A stretch of 5,912 nt of DNA from Pseudomonadota bacterium (lineage in GTDB: Bacteria > Pseudomonadota > Alphaproteobacteria > Rhodospirillales > UBA2165): the NCBI GenBank assembly GCA_027592155.1, contig JAQCKY010000173.1, positions 1-5,912 on the forward strand. The letters run 5' to 3'. The position numbers and the translations under genes were made by a program. Positions 4,842 through 5,912 of the stretch are shown piece by piece (within the stretch, counting starts at the first letter, position 1; each line of letters opens with the position of its first letter). Below the pieces are notes generated by a model that saw only the letters and a list, made by a program, of their open reading frames with translations, did not search any database and was not told where the DNA came from.

Positions 4842-5912
4842 TAGCTTCCTCCCGCCGCAGGTGCCGCGGATTGCCGACGACGTTGGATTTCAGGCAAGGG
4901 CAGATAGGGCACAACACCGCTTCCGCCGCTGCCCGTGGCATTGTCGATTAGGACCTTGTCCATACCGCCCAAAACGTCGCGCATGGTTTCGAGATAGATA
5001 CGGCGGCGGGTAACGTCCTTTTCGTTCTTGTATTGCTCAAGTACGGAGAGGAAACGGTCCGCTTCACCTTTTGCGACAGCTATCTTCTCTTGCTTGTACC
5101 CTTCGGCTTCATTGAGGATCTTCGCAGCCTCACCTTCGGCGCGCTGGGTAATTTCGTTGAGGTAGGCCTGTCCCTCGTTGATCGCGCGTTCTTTATCGGC
5201 ACGGGCAGCCTGCACGTCGCGGAACGCATCCAGCACGTTGCCGGGGGGATCGATCTTTTGCAGCTCAACATTGCTCACTTCGATTCCCGCACCGTAATCG
5301 TCGAGAATTGTTTGAATAAGATCTTTCACTTCACCCTGAATTCTGACCCGCCCGTTGGTCCGCGCGAACTCAAACTCGTTTTTACCGATGATCTCGCGCA
5401 TGGCCGCTTCCGAGGCATCTTGAACGGTCACCTCGGGATTGCGGATGTTGAAGAGAAATTTCTCCGCGTCCTTAATCACCCAAAACGTCACGAATTGGAC
5501 GTCGATGATATTTTCGTCGCCGGTGAGCATCAGACTTTCTTCGGCAACCGACCTTGATCCCACGCTGCTGCGGTTATCGGCCCCGGTACGGAACCCGACC
5601 TGAGCCCGATTGACGCGAGTAACCTTCGGGCGAAGGACCGTTCCAATTGGTGTCGGCCAATTATAATTTAGGCCTGGCAGCGTTATGTCGGCGATCTTTC
5701 CGAAGACGAGCGCCACGCCCTTCTCGTCCGGTTGGACGATATAAAATCCTGTCAGCAGCCATACAACGGCGGCCGCAATCGCCAAAAGGGAGATTCGCTT
5801 TCCGCCACCAACGCCACTCGGCATGAATTTTTTCATGCGATCTTGGCCGCGACGCAGCATTTCCTCAAGGTCCGGGGGCTGTTGTCCACCGGAGCCACCG
5901 CCCCATGGTCCG
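4841..5912 (-). CDS. hflK: HflK, SPFH-domain partner of the FtsH protease (5' end missing)
   Basis: HflK is the second subunit of the HflKC complex around FtsH. The frame is open to the window edge. Before the first visible Met (ATG at 5860) it already reads GPWGGGSGGQQPPDLEE, the Gly-rich cytoplasmic leader found in alphaproteobacterial HflK, so that Met is internal and the true start lies outside the window. Counting from that Met: a membrane segment at about 23-41 (LLAIAAAVVWLLTGFYIV), VQPDEKGVALVFGK at 42-55 opening the SPFH domain, PGLNYNWPTPI at 62-72, an SPFH core to about 205, and an Ala/Glu/Lys-rich coiled coil at about 212-285. VVPYLPLPE at 316-324 is a typical HflK end, followed by a Gln/Arg/Ala-rich tail. 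The TAA stop overlaps the hflC ATG. Probably only about 20-40 residues are missing, judged from family lengths. Confidence 0.97.
   Translation of the reverse strand, partial: GPWGGGSGGQQPPDLEEMLRRGQDRMKKFMPSGVGGGKRISLLAIAAAVVWLLTGFYIVQPDEKGVALVFGKIADITLPGLNYNWPTPIGTVLRPKVTRVNRAQVGFRTGADNRSSVGSRSVAEESLMLTGDENIIDVQFVTFWVIKDAEKFLFNIRNPEVTVQDASEAAMREIIGKNEFEFARTNGRVRIQGEVKDLIQTILDDYGAGIEVSNVELQKIDPPGNVLDAFRDVQAARADKERAINEGQAYLNEITQRAEGEAAKILNEAEGYKQEKIAVAKGEADRFLSVLEQYKNEKDVTRRRIYLETMRDVLGGMDKVLIDNATGSGGSGVVPYLPLPEIQRRRQSAAPAAGGS
4847..4852 (-). promoter_or_regulatory. Shine-Dalgarno of hflC inside the end of hflK
   Basis: GGAGGA on the minus strand encodes the Gly-Gly near the HflK C terminus and also sits five bases before the hflC ATG. 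Together with the one-base stop/start overlap it supports coupled, roughly equal synthesis of the two subunits. Confidence 0.75.

Noticed and set aside
5033..5557. A 174-codon plus-strand frame opposite hflK
   Set aside because: It mirrors the hflK coiled coil and SPFH codons; no independent evidence for a gene.
1..5912. tRNA or other RNA genes, CRISPR arrays, insertion sequences, attachment sites
   Set aside because: I saw no cloverleaf-like segment, regularly spaced repeat array, transposase motif or terminal inverted repeats. Almost all sequence is accounted for by six conserved genes.

Overview
The window reads as a chromosomal segment of an alphaproteobacterium, probably Rhodospirillales-like. 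The basis is the gene order, the protein sequences and a moderately GC-rich composition; there is no 16S or other marker to fix the species. Every convincing gene lies on the minus strand. Read in transcription order (high to low coordinate), they are: hflK (5' end outside the window), hflC, a 61-residue DUF2065 membrane protein, a periplasmic Do/DegP-type serine protease, a DUF1015 protein, and miaA (3' end outside the window). No RNA gene, insertion sequence, CRISPR array or phage gene was seen.

Region 3705-5912 is a tight membrane quality-control block. hflK and hflC overlap by one base (TAATG), and the DUF2065 gene follows 30 bases later. HflK and HflC are SPFH/prohibitin-family proteins that, in characterised bacteria, form a large complex around the membrane protease FtsH. 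DUF2065 proteins are small membrane proteins of unknown function that often sit beside them.

Region 3451-3704 (254 bases) is the only sizeable non-coding gap. It holds a weak terminator-like hairpin just after the DUF2065 gene. It also holds a plausible sigma70-type promoter overlapped by three alternating 6-base half-sites (CCGATT / AATCGG / CCGATT). This suggests the protease gene has its own regulated promoter, separate from hflKC.

Region 1-3450 holds the Do protease, then after 91 bases the DUF1015 gene (GTG start, good Shine-Dalgarno), then after 32 bases miaA, the tRNA A37 dimethylallyltransferase. The first three genes and the protease form a coherent envelope proteostasis set: HflKC/FtsH for the inner membrane and Do for the periplasm. 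DUF1015 and miaA look like downstream housekeeping passengers. As I recall it, related alphaproteobacteria often carry serB (phosphoserine phosphatase) between the protease and miaA; here a DUF1015 gene is in that place. I consider this the most interesting point in the window, because DUF1015 genes elsewhere tend to neighbour serine-biosynthesis genes.

Nothing in the window looks like a mobile or foreign island. The curiosities are the serB-slot DUF1015 gene, the half-site cluster, and two independent 12-base triplicate repeats at the facing ends of the protease and DUF1015 genes.
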